A stretch of 64,000 nt of DNA from assembly GCF_900007165.1 (NCBI RefSeq), contig NZ_CYGY02000025.1, positions 1-64,000 on the forward strand, written 5' to 3'. This DNA comes from Paraburkholderia piptadeniae (GTDB taxonomy: Bacteria; Pseudomonadota; Gammaproteobacteria; Burkholderiales; Burkholderiaceae). Of this stretch, positions 43,822-52,977 are shown one piece after another. The stretch's first letter is position 1. Every line of letters begins with the position of its first letter. Position numbers and translations under genes: made by a program. A model generated the notes under the pieces. It did not search any database and was not told the DNA's origin. It saw only the letters and a list, made by a program, of their open reading frames with translations.

Positions 43822-44673
43822 CTATGCGATGCGTTCGCCGACCGCGCCTTCATCCAGAAAGGTATTCACCGCGCGGTTGAATGCATCCGCGCATTCGAGA
43901 AACGGCAAATGCCCGCACTGCGCAAAACGCAGCATTTGCGCATCGCGCATGCGCAGACCGCCGGCGCGATGTGCGGCATACGAGGTCCGTGTATCTTCGT
44001 CGCCGATCACGATGAGCGTGGGCATCGTCAAACGTTCGAGAAACGGATAGGCGGAACACTCCGGGTCGCCGATGGTGTCGCTGAGTCCTTCGACGATGCG
44101 CCGGTAAGCCTCGCCCGCGCCGGGCAGCGCATACGCGCTCAGATGCGCGAGCAGGATGTCGTCCGCCGCCGGCGCGGCGAAGCACGTATTGGCGATGCGC
44201 GAGCGCAGCGTGTCGATCGACGGATCGGCGTAGACGCGCGAACCGTTCGCATACACGCGTTGCAGGACGGCAGGTTGTCCCGACGGCTCGTTGAAGACCG
44301 AACCCGTGCCGATCAGCACGAGGCGTTCGACCCGCGCGGGCTCGTGCAATGCGACCAGCGCGGCAACGATTCCACCGAGCGAACTGCCGAGAATGGAGAA
44401 GCGCTCGAAACCGAGATGCGACGCGAGCGCGCTCACATGACGCGCCATCGCGACCTGCGGCGCGGGGCGCCATTGCGCCGGCGCTTCAGAAAAGCCCTGG
44501 CCGGGCAGATCGAGGGCGACCACGGTGCGCGCATGCGACAGCGCATCGATATTGCGCGCGTAGATCTCGGCGGGATAGCCGACGGGATGCACGAGCATCA
44601 ACAGCGGGCCGCTCCCCGCAATGAAATAACGGGTCAGCAAACCGTCGATGCGGGCAAACTGTGCTTTCATCAT
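43822..44673 (-). CDS. Alpha/beta hydrolase (meta-cleavage product hydrolase-like)
   Basis: The 283-residue protein has the oxyanion region LLMLVHPVGYP, the nucleophile elbow ILGSSLGGIVAAL, an acid in VIGDEDTRTSY and the final histidine in AQCGHLPFLECADAF. Enzymes of this group split C-C bonds of ring-fission products. Its place beside extradiol dioxygenase and FAH-type genes fits that role. HPVG replaces the usual HGxG. Confidence 0.8.
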   Translation of the reverse strand: MMKAQFARIDGLLTRYFIAGSGPLLMLVHPVGYPAEIYARNIDALSHARTVVALDLPGQGFSEAPAQWRPAPQVAMARHVSALASHLGFERFSILGSSLGGIVAALVALHEPARVERLVLIGTGSVFNEPSGQPAVLQRVYANGSRVYADPSIDTLRSRIANTCFAAPAADDILLAHLSAYALPGAGEAYRRIVEGLSDTIGDPECSAYPFLERLTMPTLIVIGDEDTRTSYAAHRAGGLRMRDAQMLRFAQCGHLPFLECADAFNRAVNTFLDEGAVGERIA

Positions 44674-44692
44674 TGCTCCCTTTTCCTCCGCC

Positions 44693-44854
44693 CTATTCCG
44701 CCACGTCCGCGGGCTCCTGCACTCTCAGCAGAATCAGCATCAGCACGGCGATGCACAGCAGCAGCGTGCCCGTGCCACTTTCGCCGCGCACGCATTCAAT
44801 GACGCCCACGGCGAGGGTCATCAGGTGTGCGGCGATCAACGTGCGCTCGAGCAT
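44693..44854 (-). CDS. Small membrane protein within the catabolic operon
   Basis: A 53-residue frame from ATG 44854 to TAG at 44693-44695 fills the gap between the FAH and hydrolase genes. It predicts two hydrophobic helices: ERTLIAAHLMTLAVGVIECV and GTLLLCIAVLMLILLRVQEP. It starts 11 bases after the FAH gene stop and ends 19 bases before the hydrolase start, so it fits the operon spacing. The ribosome-binding site is weak. I recognise no family. Confidence 0.5.
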   Translation of the reverse strand: MLERTLIAAHLMTLAVGVIECVRGESGTGTLLLCIAVLMLILLRVQEPADVAE

Positions 44855-44865
44855 CGCGGACTCGC

Positions 44866-45744
44866 TCAGATGACCGGGTTCTCGAGCACGCCGACAGGCT
44901 CAAGCATCACGCACACCGAATCGCCTGCCCGCAGATAGCGCGGCGGATCGAAGCCAAGGCCGACACCCGCCGGCGTGCCCGTCGCGATGATGTCGCCGGG
45001 CACGAGCGAGATCGAGCGGCCGATCGTGCGGATGAGCGTCGGGATATCGAAGATCAGGTCCGCCAGGCTCGCATGCTGACGACGCTCGCCGTTCACCTCG
45101 CAGGCAATCGTCAGTGAGCCGACGTCGTGCACCTCGTCGGCCGTGACGAGCGTCGGGCCCATCGGGCAGAAGCCGTCGATGCCCTTGCCCAGCAACCACT
45201 GGCTATGCTGTTTCTGCAGTCCGCGCGATGTCACATCGTTCACGAGCGTATAACCGAACACGAACGACATCGGATCGTCGCTGGCGCTCACGCGCCCTGC
45301 CTTGCCGATGACCACGGCAAGCTCGGCTTCGTAATCCACCGACGCCATCGGATCGAGCGACGAATCGATCGCGTCGCCGGGTCCGCTCACCGCGCCCGGC
45401 GGCTTCGAGAACACGATCGGCACCGTGGGCACCGCGCCTTGCGCCGCACTCGAATCGAAGCCGCTTCCGGCGAACTCGCGTGCATGGTCGTGATAATTCT
45501 TGCCGACGCACCACACATTGCGGCGCGGTTGCGGCAGCGGCGCGAGCAGCTTCGTATCGGCAAGCGGCAGCGTCGTGCGAGCTTCCCGCACCGCGGCGCC
45601 AATCTCACCGGCAAGGCGCGGCCAGTCGTCGATCAGCCCGTTCATGTCGCGACCGCCCGCTGCGTCGTGCAGATCGATCACGCGATCGCCTGCAAGCGCG
45701 CCCACACGCGACCCATCTGCATGCCTAAACGTTATCAACTTCAT
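44866..45744 (-). CDS. Fumarylacetoacetate hydrolase-family enzyme
   Basis: The 292-residue protein has the FAH C-terminal domain. CVGKNYHDHAREF opens it, SVDYEAELAVVIGKAGRV supplies two metal-binding glutamates, YTLVNDVTSRGLQ supplies the aspartate, and GDIIATGTPAGVGLGF closes it. Members hydrolyse acylpyruvates or hydrate 2-oxo-dienoates after ring cleavage. In this cluster it would process the product of the hydrolases. The exact reaction is not resolvable within the family. Confidence 0.85.
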   Translation of the reverse strand: MKLITFRHADGSRVGALAGDRVIDLHDAAGGRDMNGLIDDWPRLAGEIGAAVREARTTLPLADTKLLAPLPQPRRNVWCVGKNYHDHAREFAGSGFDSSAAQGAVPTVPIVFSKPPGAVSGPGDAIDSSLDPMASVDYEAELAVVIGKAGRVSASDDPMSFVFGYTLVNDVTSRGLQKQHSQWLLGKGIDGFCPMGPTLVTADEVHDVGSLTIACEVNGERRQHASLADLIFDIPTLIRTIGRSISLVPGDIIATGTPAGVGLGFDPPRYLRAGDSVCVMLEPVGVLENPVI

Positions 45745-45778
45745 ATGTGCTTCTCCAGTTCCTCGATGATGTAATGGT

Positions 45779-46198
45779 TCAGTCGCGGGCGCGCACGATC
45801 GCTTCCACTTCGAGCCGGAACTCCGGCTTGACCAGGCGATTGATGATCAGCAGCGTGTTCGGCGCGAATGCTTTTGTGCGGAACTTCGTCGGAAAATATT
45901 CGGCGCGCAGCCGCATGAAGTGCGGGATGTCGTCGGCGCTCACCAGATAGGTCGTGAATTTCGCGATGTCGTTGAAGTCGCAGCCGACTGCCGCGAGCAC
46001 GTCGCTCAGGTTCTTGAATACCTGGCGAAACTGCGCATCGAAATCGCCCTCGCCTACCACGCCGCCGTCCGCGCCCACCGCGAGTTGCCCGGCGACGTAA
46101 TACATCTCGCCGGCTTTCACCCGCGTCATATGCGAGTACAGCCCTTGAGCAGGACATGCAGATTCGGGATTCAGATATTCCAGGTTGGTTGTCGTCAT
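45779..46198 (-). CDS. RidA/YjgF-family deaminase
   Basis: The 139-residue protein has the RidA fold: YYVAGQLAVGADGGVVGEGDFDAQFRQVFKNLSDVLAAVGCDFNDIAKFTTYLV. The C-terminal PEFRLEVEAIVRARD carries the conserved Arg/Glu. RidA proteins hydrolyse reactive enamines and imines, and some act as 2-aminomuconate deaminases in meta-cleavage of aminophenols. ATG 46198 (MTTTNLEYLNPE) starts the fold. Its presence hints at an amino-bearing intermediate. Confidence 0.82.
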   Translation of the reverse strand: MTTTNLEYLNPESACPAQGLYSHMTRVKAGEMYYVAGQLAVGADGGVVGEGDFDAQFRQVFKNLSDVLAAVGCDFNDIAKFTTYLVSADDIPHFMRLRAEYFPTKFRTKAFAPNTLLIINRLVKPEFRLEVEAIVRARD

Positions 46199-46247
46199 GG
46201 TCGTAGAGTCGGTTGTACTAGCGGTTGAGTTGAAAGCGCCGCGCATC

Positions 46248-46937
46248 TCACATCCGCGGCTTGAGCGCCCGTTCGCGCAGAACCTGCAGCAGGCGGCGCG
46301 AGGTGCTCTCGACGTGACGCCGGCTCAGTTCGGCGAGGCCATCGGCGTCGCCTGCCTTGAAAGCCTCGAAGATTTGCCGATGTTCCACCTCGGACGATTC
46401 GAACGAACGCGTCATCGATACCTCGATATTCACGTAGGGTTCGACCGAATCGCGCAGATTGTTGGCCACCCTCACGAGCGTGCGCCGATGGCTCGACGCG
46501 ATGATCCGCTGATGAAACTGATAGTTGAGCGAGGTCCATTGCTGCGCGTAGTCCGCACGCGTCGCATCGAGCCGGTGCATGCGGTCGAGCAGTTCGCCGA
46601 CGGCCGCGATATCCGTCTGGTTGCGGGCGCGTGCGGCCACCGCGCCCGCGTGCTGCTCGATTACCATGCGCAACTCGAACACGTCTACGATGGCGCTGGC
46701 ATCGAGTTCCGCGACCGCGTAGCCGCGCCGCGGCCGCTGCTCGATCAGTCCTTCGGCTTCCAGCCGCGTCAGCGCCTCGCGCAGCGGCACGCGGCTCACG
46801 TTGAAACGGCGCGCGAGTTCTTCCTGGCGCAGCGGCTGTCCCGACGGCAACACGCCCGCCACGATCTCCGCGTGCAACTGCCGGTAGATAACCGAAGGCA
46901 AGAGCCCTGGCGTGATCTCCGCGAGATCGCTCAGCAT
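46248..46937 (-). CDS. GntR-family regulator, FCD subgroup
   Basis: The 229-residue protein has a GntR winged HTH at about residues 12-75 (LPSVIYRQLHAEIVAGVLPSGQPLRQEELARRFNVSRVPLREALTRLEAEGLIEQRPRRGYAV). An all-helical FCD effector domain follows, with metal-site histidines (FHQRII, HVESTSRR). ATG 46937 is two bases after the binding-protein stop; ATG 46963 (MEHDVRPL) is another option. It lies inside the catabolic operon and probably represses it in response to a pathway acid. Confidence 0.82.
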   Translation of the reverse strand: MLSDLAEITPGLLPSVIYRQLHAEIVAGVLPSGQPLRQEELARRFNVSRVPLREALTRLEAEGLIEQRPRRGYAVAELDASAIVDVFELRMVIEQHAGAVAARARNQTDIAAVGELLDRMHRLDATRADYAQQWTSLNYQFHQRIIASSHRRTLVRVANNLRDSVEPYVNIEVSMTRSFESSEVEHRQIFEAFKAGDADGLAELSRRHVESTSRRLLQVLRERALKPRM

Positions 46938-46939
46938 GC

Positions 46940-48031
46940 TCAGCGGGCGAACATCGTGTTCCATTGCGCTATCCATTGATTCAGATACGGCAACAGCTTT
47001 TGCGGATCGGGCGAGTACATTTGATCGAACGAGAAATGTTCTCCATACATGTTCACCCGCTTCGCTTCGGGCAAGTCCATTGCCATCTTGAGGCCGGCAT
47101 TCGTGGTGGGCGGATAGCCGAACTTGCGAGCTATGACGAGTTGCGCCTCCGGCGTCAGGCTGGCGTCGATGAACTTGTGCGCGAGCGCCAGTTCCTTGCC
47201 GCTCACACCGGACGGGATCTGCCACGTATCGACGCCGAAAGCCCAGCCATAGGTCTTGCCGTCGATCTGCAGATTCAGCGGTACGAACTCGACCGGCTGG
47301 CCTGCGAGTTTCATCGCGTAGCAGCGGCCGTCCGAAGTGGGCGCGAGCCACGCGGCGCCGGATTGAAGTTGTGCCTGCGCGTCGCCCGACGCGGTGTAGA
47401 GGCTGGTCGGCTTCATGGCCTGCAGCCGGGTGAAAAGCGGCTTTGGCCCGGCAAGCGGCAGCTTGTCGCTTTCGGCGAGCGCCTGCATGCCCGTGGCCCA
47501 CCAGAAGTTCGACGGCGTCGGCAGGATCGTATGGCCCGCGACGGCCGGGTCGAACCAGCCATCCACGCCCGTCGGAATCTTGATGTTGTGCGCCTTGTAC
47601 TGCGCGACGTTGATGCAGGTGCCGAAGCGGAAGAAGTCGAAGCTTGGCCCGTAGCCCGCCACCGGCACGGCGCCTTTGGCAAGGTCCTTCGAACGCGGCA
47701 TCTGCGTGTAATCGAGCTTTTGCACCGCACCGGCCTTGATCGCCTGCGCGAGCGCGAGGTCTTCCAGCGCGATCACCTGGAAGCTCGGCGTGCGGTTCTT
47801 CGCGACCAGCGCCTTCGACAGATTGTCGTTCGACGAACCGGTTGCGATCACCAGCTTCGCCCCTGTCTCTTTCTCGAATTGCGCGCCGTACGTTTGCATG
47901 TATATCTGGTTCAGATCGGAGTTCACGCCGAGCACGGTCAACGTCATTCCCTTGAACTCCTGGGCGTGCGCGGCGCCGGCGGCAAACGCGCAGGTGAGCA
48001 TCAAATACAACCGGCGTCTTGCTCTGGACAT
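46940..48031 (-). CDS. ABC transporter solute-binding protein
   Basis: The 363-residue protein has a signal peptide ending AHAQ. The mature start FKGMTLTVLGVNSDLNQIYMQTYGAQFEKETGAKL is the Venus-flytrap fold of the PotD/opine-binding type. GGAGAGTTTGCCA precedes ATG 48031. It is followed upstream in the operon by two permeases and an ATPase, so it is the cognate receptor. Close similarity to the protein at 39774 indicates recent duplication within the cluster. Confidence 0.87.
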   Translation of the reverse strand: MSRARRRLYLMLTCAFAAGAAHAQEFKGMTLTVLGVNSDLNQIYMQTYGAQFEKETGAKLVIATGSSNDNLSKALVAKNRTPSFQVIALEDLALAQAIKAGAVQKLDYTQMPRSKDLAKGAVPVAGYGPSFDFFRFGTCINVAQYKAHNIKIPTGVDGWFDPAVAGHTILPTPSNFWWATGMQALAESDKLPLAGPKPLFTRLQAMKPTSLYTASGDAQAQLQSGAAWLAPTSDGRCYAMKLAGQPVEFVPLNLQIDGKTYGWAFGVDTWQIPSGVSGKELALAHKFIDASLTPEAQLVIARKFGYPPTTNAGLKMAMDLPEAKRVNMYGEHFSFDQMYSPDPQKLLPYLNQWIAQWNTMFAR

Positions 48032-48082
48032 TTGGCAAACTCTCCGAATCAGCGAATGTGGTTGAGATGACGCATAAGTGCA

Positions 48083-48964
48083 CTAACGGGTTGCGACGGC
48101 GCGAATGCCGATCACGCGGCCGAGCACGAACGTGACGGCGACCGAGAGCGCGACCGTCAACGCAGCCGCGGCGAAAATGACGGGTGACGCCGATAGTTCG
48201 ATGGCCGAGAACAACGTGACGGGCAAGGTCGAGCTTGTCGAATCGGCCGACAGGAAAAGCGACAGCGTCACGTTGTCGAACGACACGACGAACGCAAGAA
48301 TGAAACTCGCGGTGAGCGCGGGCCGCACCAGCGGCAGCGTCACCGAACGGAACGTCTTCAGGGACGATGCGCCGAGTCCGGTCGACGCTTCTTCGAGCGC
48401 CGGGTCAATCGCGGCGATGCGCGCGAGCGTCGTGCCGACGATATAAGGCGCAACGAGTATCGTGTGCGCGATCACGAGGCCGGTGAAGCCGCCGATCGAC
48501 AGATGCTCGTTCCACGCCGACAGCTCCGCGTAGTACTGGTACATGCCGACCGACAACACGATTTGCGGCACCTGCAACGGGCTGCGAAACAGCGCCTCGA
48601 ACACGCCGCGTCCGGGCAATGCGCCGCGCACCAGCGCGAATGACGCCGGCACGGCGATCAGCGAGCCGATCAGCGCAGCGGCAAGCGCGACCTCGATACT
48701 GGTGTAGAACGCCTGATACCAGATGTCCGGAATCTGCCGGAACGATTCCAGGCTCCAATGCTGCGGCGGGAACATGATGAGCGGCGGCGCGTTGAACGCC
48801 GTGCCGATCACGGAGACGAGCGGCGCAATCAGAAAGAGCACGGTCGCGGCGAGGAGCACGCGCACGCCCCAGCGGCACGCGAAATCGCCGGCGCGCGATA
48901 GCGTGCCGACCCTGAACGGCACGCGTTCACGCGAGAGCGGATGCAGACGCGGCGCGGTGCTCAC
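48083..48964 (-). CDS. ABC transporter permease (PotC-like)
   Basis: The 293-residue permease has six membrane helices and the EAA-type loop EEASTGLGASSLKTFRSVTLPLVRPA. The start is GTG 48964, which overlaps the stop of the other permease (GTGA). It is part of an importer of the spermidine/putrescine/opine class, here serving the aromatic cluster. Confidence 0.87.
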   Translation of the reverse strand: MSTAPRLHPLSRERVPFRVGTLSRAGDFACRWGVRVLLAATVLFLIAPLVSVIGTAFNAPPLIMFPPQHWSLESFRQIPDIWYQAFYTSIEVALAAALIGSLIAVPASFALVRGALPGRGVFEALFRSPLQVPQIVLSVGMYQYYAELSAWNEHLSIGGFTGLVIAHTILVAPYIVGTTLARIAAIDPALEEASTGLGASSLKTFRSVTLPLVRPALTASFILAFVVSFDNVTLSLFLSADSTSSTLPVTLFSAIELSASPVIFAAAALTVALSVAVTFVLGRVIGIRAVATR

Positions 48965-49824
48965 GATGCGGCTCCTGCAAGTGTGGGTTTGGCGCGACGT
49001 GAGCGGATCACCAGCCGGGCGAGCGCCGTGACGGCGAGTGTGAGCACGATCAGCACGGCCGATAGCGCCGCCGAGCGCGGATAGTCGAACACCGTCAGCA
49101 ACTGGTCGCGAATCGCGAGCGACACCAGTGCGACGCGTCCGCCGCCGAGCAACGCGGGCGTCGTAAAGATCGACGTGGTGGTCGCAAAGACGATGAGCGC
49201 GATCGACAATGCGCTGCGATACGTCTGCGGCACGATCACCGACCAAAAGGTGCGCCACTGCGAAGCGCCCAAACCTGTCGACGCTTCGAGCTGGCGCGCC
49301 GGTATGGCTTCGCAGGCGGGCAGCAATCCCAGCACGGCGACGGGGACGGCGCCATGAATCGTACCGACTGCGATGGCAGCGAAATTCGAACCCAGCGGCA
49401 GCGGCGACGCGATGACGCCGAGTCCGAGCAGCACGCGGTTGAACGCTCCGTTCGAACCGAGCAGCGTCTGCCAGCCAAGCGCAAGCGCCACTGCGCTGCT
49501 GAACATCACGCCGACCACCAGCGCGAACAGGGGTCGCCCGAGGCGCGGCGAATGTGCGATCGCATAGGCAACCGGAAACGCGAGGACGACGCTCGCGGCG
49601 CCCGTCAGCGCGCTCAGTTCCAGCGTATTGACGATCGCACGCGTGAAATAGCCGTCGCTGGCAATCGCGGCATAATTCGCGAACGTCACTGCGCTGTCGA
49701 AGCTGCCCGGCCCTGTCGAGCGAAACACGCTCACCACGAGAAACGTGAACTGCGGGAACACAAAGAAGATCAGATACGCGACGATCAGTGGGGCGATGCC
49801 GTAACGCCAGCGCTTGCTATGCAT
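48961..49824 (-). CDS. ABC transporter permease (PotB-like)
   Basis: The 287-residue permease has six helices (PLIVAYLIFFVFPQFTFLVVSVF first) and the EAA loop LEASTGLGASQWRTFWSVIVPQTYRSAL for contact with the ATPase. It overlaps the ATPase gene by eight bases and the second permease gene by four, indicating tight coupling of the importer genes. Confidence 0.87.
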   Translation of the reverse strand: MHSKRWRYGIAPLIVAYLIFFVFPQFTFLVVSVFRSTGPGSFDSAVTFANYAAIASDGYFTRAIVNTLELSALTGAASVVLAFPVAYAIAHSPRLGRPLFALVVGVMFSSAVALALGWQTLLGSNGAFNRVLLGLGVIASPLPLGSNFAAIAVGTIHGAVPVAVLGLLPACEAIPARQLEASTGLGASQWRTFWSVIVPQTYRSALSIALIVFATTTSIFTTPALLGGGRVALVSLAIRDQLLTVFDYPRSAALSAVLIVLTLAVTALARLVIRSRRAKPTLAGAAS

Positions 49825-51088
49825 GGCCGGCTCCCTGTCGGTTCGGCTCGACGCCGCATTCGAGCGGCACCAGACGCAGTGGCACGCCTTTGCACGGAAG
49901 CCCGCCTGTGTTTTCGGCGATCACGTGCGCTTCGGCAAGCGCCCAGCGAATCCACACGGGCTGATCGGGGACCATCTCGCCGCTCGGGTCCACAGCCAGT
50001 ACTTCGTGCTTGCCGGCGCGGATCGACACCATGAGGCTCATGCCGGCGAAGCGCCTCGAGACCACGACGCCTTCGCTCCAGCCGGGCGCCGCGTCGGCGC
50101 GCACCTGCACGACCTCAGGCCGCAAGGAAACGAACAGATGGCCGACCTCCGCCGGGAGCGGCCGATCCAGCGCGAAACGCGCAGCCTGTCCCGGCAGGGC
50201 GATCGACTGTGCGCGTGCTTCGTCGAGCGGAATCTCCATTAGCGAACTGCTGCCCACGAAGCGCGCCGTGAAGCTGCAGTTCGGCGCGAGATAGACCTGA
50301 CGCGGCCGGTCGCTCGACACGATGTCGCCGCGGTTCATCACCATGATGCGGTCCGACATCGTGAAGGCCTCGCCCTGATCGTGCGTGATATAGAGCGTGC
50401 TGATGTTGAACTGCTGCTGGATGCGGCGAATCTCCACCTGCATCTGTTCGCGCAAGCGCAAGTCCAGCGCAGCGAGCGGTTCGTCCATCAGCAGCAGGTC
50501 GGGCCGCACGACGAGTGCGCGAGCCAGTGCGACGCGCTGCTGCTGCCCCCCGCTCATTTCATGTGGATAGCGCCCTTCGAAGCCGCCGAGGTGCATCGCG
50601 TCGACGATCTCCGCAACCCGCTCCTGCAACTCGGCCTGCGCGACACCGCGCGTCTTCAGGCCGTACGCGATGTTCTGAAAGAGCGTCATGTGCGGAAACA
50701 GCGCATAGCTCTGGAACACCATCCCGCAGTTGCGCAGCCTGGGCGATACGCCGATCATGCTGCGCGCGCCGATGCGGATGTCGCCCGCTTCAGGCTGCAC
50801 GTAACCCGCCACCGCGCGCAGCACGCTCGTCTTGCCGGAGCCCGAGGGTCCGAGCAGCGTAACGAACTCGCCGTGTCCGATCGTGAAGTTCACGCCGTTG
50901 ACGACAGGCTTGCCACCGTACCCAATCACGAGATCCTGCACAGTGAGCGCATTGCCCGCGACGCTGGCGGCCCCCGCCGCATCGCCCGCCCGCTGCGCCG
51001 CGCCGCTACTCAGCCCTACAGGCCCGACTGCGCCGGCACTTGCGCTCACAGCACGCCAGGCAGTTTTCAGGAACAGTGGCTTGAACAT
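49817..51088 (-). CDS. ABC transporter ATP-binding protein (PotA-like)
   Basis: The 423-residue ATPase has Walker A GPSGSGKT at about 80-87, Q-loop FQSYALFPHMT, signature MSGGQQQRVALARAL, Walker B LLLMDEPLAALD and the H-loop STLYITHDQGEAF. A C-terminal TOBE-type domain follows. An alanine/glycine-rich 46-residue N-terminal extension precedes the fold and is unusual; GAGG upstream of ATG 51088 supports that start, and no internal ATG precedes the fold. It energises the two permeases. Confidence 0.88.
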   Translation of the reverse strand: MFKPLFLKTAWRAVSASAGAVGPVGLSSGAAQRAGDAAGAASVAGNALTVQDLVIGYGGKPVVNGVNFTIGHGEFVTLLGPSGSGKTSVLRAVAGYVQPEAGDIRIGARSMIGVSPRLRNCGMVFQSYALFPHMTLFQNIAYGLKTRGVAQAELQERVAEIVDAMHLGGFEGRYPHEMSGGQQQRVALARALVVRPDLLLMDEPLAALDLRLREQMQVEIRRIQQQFNISTLYITHDQGEAFTMSDRIMVMNRGDIVSSDRPRQVYLAPNCSFTARFVGSSSLMEIPLDEARAQSIALPGQAARFALDRPLPAEVGHLFVSLRPEVVQVRADAAPGWSEGVVVSRRFAGMSLMVSIRAGKHEVLAVDPSGEMVPDQPVWIRWALAEAHVIAENTGGLPCKGVPLRLVPLECGVEPNRQGAGHA

Positions 51089-51097
51089 GGGCTGACC

Positions 51098-51613
51098 TCA
51101 GAAGGGCTGCGTTAGCGTCGTGAATGCGTGATCGCAATTGGTCAGGTCGACGCGCTTCATGCGAATGCGCCACCCGTCGCCATCGCGTTTGAGGAAGTGC
51201 GTGTAGGTGCCTCCGTAGACGTGGCGTGCCGTCGCAGCACGATCCTCGAGCATGACGAACTTGCTCTGCACGCGGTAGTCCGCGCCGAATTCATCCGTTG
51301 GCTCTACCCAGAAGTTGCCGATCACGCGCACGGTCGCCGAGGCGGGAATCTGGCTATGGATCTCAGGGTGCAGCAGCCGCTGGACGCGGGTCTGAAGCGC
51401 CACCGGTTCGTCGTAGAACAACGATACGTAACGGGTCGGGTCCGTGTGGGCTTGCGACGCAGGCACCCAGTAGCAGCCGTCGGCGCCAAACAGCGCATGC
51501 CACGCGCGGAATTCACGCGCATCGAGCAGGCGAGCCTCGTGTTCGACGAAACGGATCAGTCGCTGCGACAAGGCCGCGTCGATGGCGGGCGCTTCGGTGA
51601 TGTGAGTCGGCAT
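51098..51613 (-). CDS. Ring-hydroxylating oxygenase beta (small) subunit, set 1
   Basis: The 171-residue protein has the beta-subunit cone fold: LIRFVEHEARLLDAREFRAWHALFGADGCYWVPASQ, YVSLFYDEPVALQTRVQRL and GGTYTHFLKRDGDGWRIRMKRVDLTNCD. It is 15 bases downstream of the alpha gene. It shares the LLDAREF.AW.AL and YWVPA blocks with the set 2 beta subunit, so the two systems are related duplicates. Confidence 0.87.
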   Translation of the reverse strand: MPTHITEAPAIDAALSQRLIRFVEHEARLLDAREFRAWHALFGADGCYWVPASQAHTDPTRYVSLFYDEPVALQTRVQRLLHPEIHSQIPASATVRVIGNFWVEPTDEFGADYRVQSKFVMLEDRAATARHVYGGTYTHFLKRDGDGWRIRMKRVDLTNCDHAFTTLTQPF

Positions 51614-51628
51614 ACTGGCTCCTTGCGC

Positions 51629-52930
51629 TTATGCAGTCATCAGATCGCGCCACGCATAGTGACGCATGCGTTGTCCCACTTCGCTCGCGCGCGGGCCGAA
51701 GAACACCCCATTGCCTTCGTCGATCTCATCGCCGTAGCCGCGCGCGACGAGCACCCATTCGGGCCCGGGTGCGGCAAGCCCCTCCTGCTGACGCCGGAAC
51801 GCTTCGAGATCGTCGGTCTGGATGAACGAGGCCGCCGAGTGCGTGATGTTGCAGAACTGGATGATCTGCTTGTTCAATTCTTCGGGTGCGCCTTTCAGAC
51901 GAACCGGGTATACGCGTACTTCGGTGCGGTTCCACGCGATCGGGATCACGACCCGCACGGCCGTCTGCACCATCAGGATGTCCAGGTTCGGAAACAGCGT
52001 CATGCTGTGACGGCGGTTCTTCAGGATGTCGTCGGTTTTCTGCTGGCCATGCAGGGCGATCAGGCTTGCGCGGTATTCGTCGATCACGCCGCCGCGTTGA
52101 TGCGTTTCGGCGCCGCCCTGCGTATCGCCGAACAGGCTCGCTTCGGAGCTGTGTCCGTTGGCGAAGCCGCGCACGCCCGTCTTGATCGCGACGGGTTCGC
52201 CGTCGGCGCCAAGGAACGCGGCGCGGCCGCCCGCCTCGCCGGGCCGGCGCTTGAACTGCAGACCGTCTTCGTCGACGGTGGACATGTGGCAGGCCACCGG
52301 GTGGTACATGTCGGCGAGATTGTCCATCTGCAGTTTCCAGTTGCCGTCGTACACGTAACGATGGCAGCCTGCCGAGAGCTCGATCGCGCCGTCCGGCGAG
52401 CGATCGACGATCTCGTCGATGCCGCGTGCCGCTTCGCCCAGATAATCGGCCAGCGGCCCGACCTCGGGATTCAGGCTCGCGAACACGAACCCGCGATAGT
52501 TCTCGACGCGCGGCAGCGCACCCATGCCCGCTTCCCTGCGATCCAGGCACTGTTCCGGAAAGTCCTTGTGCAACGGCACGCCCTTCAGTTCGCCGTCGAG
52601 TCCGAAGCCCCAGCCGTGATACATGCACACGAGCACCTTCGCGTTGCCCGATTCGCTGTTCACCACTTTCGCTCCGCGATGACTGCAGCGGTTGAAGATC
52701 ACGTTGATCGCGCCGTTCATGCCGCGCGTCATCACGACAGGCATGCGCGCGATGTCGGTACAGAAGTAGTCGCCGGGATTCGGCACCTGGCTTTCGTGTC
52801 CGACGAACACCCAGACACGCCCGAAGATCTTCTCCATCTCGATCTCGAAGATCATCGGGTCCGTATAGATGCTGCCGTGCACGCGGTCGTCGCGCACCAG
52901 CGAGCGCAGATAGTCGTTGTCGTAGCTCAT
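51629..52930 (-). CDS. Rieske ring-hydroxylating oxygenase alpha subunit, set 1
   Basis: The 433-residue subunit (from ATG 52930) has Rieske ligands C82 and H84 (NRCSHRG) and C102 and H105 (VCMYHGW). The mononuclear iron site lies in DNLADMYHPVACHMST, and the Asp in FIQTDDLEAF. An alternative ATG at 52951 has a purine-rich upstream stretch. It carries a longer insert around residues 205-260 than set 2. With the LigB dioxygenase just upstream it would form the first oxidation pair. Reductase components must come from elsewhere. Confidence 0.88.
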   Translation of the reverse strand: MSYDNDYLRSLVRDDRVHGSIYTDPMIFEIEMEKIFGRVWVFVGHESQVPNPGDYFCTDIARMPVVMTRGMNGAINVIFNRCSHRGAKVVNSESGNAKVLVCMYHGWGFGLDGELKGVPLHKDFPEQCLDRREAGMGALPRVENYRGFVFASLNPEVGPLADYLGEAARGIDEIVDRSPDGAIELSAGCHRYVYDGNWKLQMDNLADMYHPVACHMSTVDEDGLQFKRRPGEAGGRAAFLGADGEPVAIKTGVRGFANGHSSEASLFGDTQGGAETHQRGGVIDEYRASLIALHGQQKTDDILKNRRHSMTLFPNLDILMVQTAVRVVIPIAWNRTEVRVYPVRLKGAPEELNKQIIQFCNITHSAASFIQTDDLEAFRRQQEGLAAPGPEWVLVARGYGDEIDEGNGVFFGPRASEVGQRMRHYAWRDLMTA

Positions 52931-52977
52931 CCTTGTTCCCTCACGCGCCATCGCGCGCTCTCCGGTTTGCTTGCCAG

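Noticed and set aside
43129..44802. A 557-codon plus-strand frame
   Set aside because: It covers the complement of the second Rieske alpha subunit and the hydrolase; no family signal is present.
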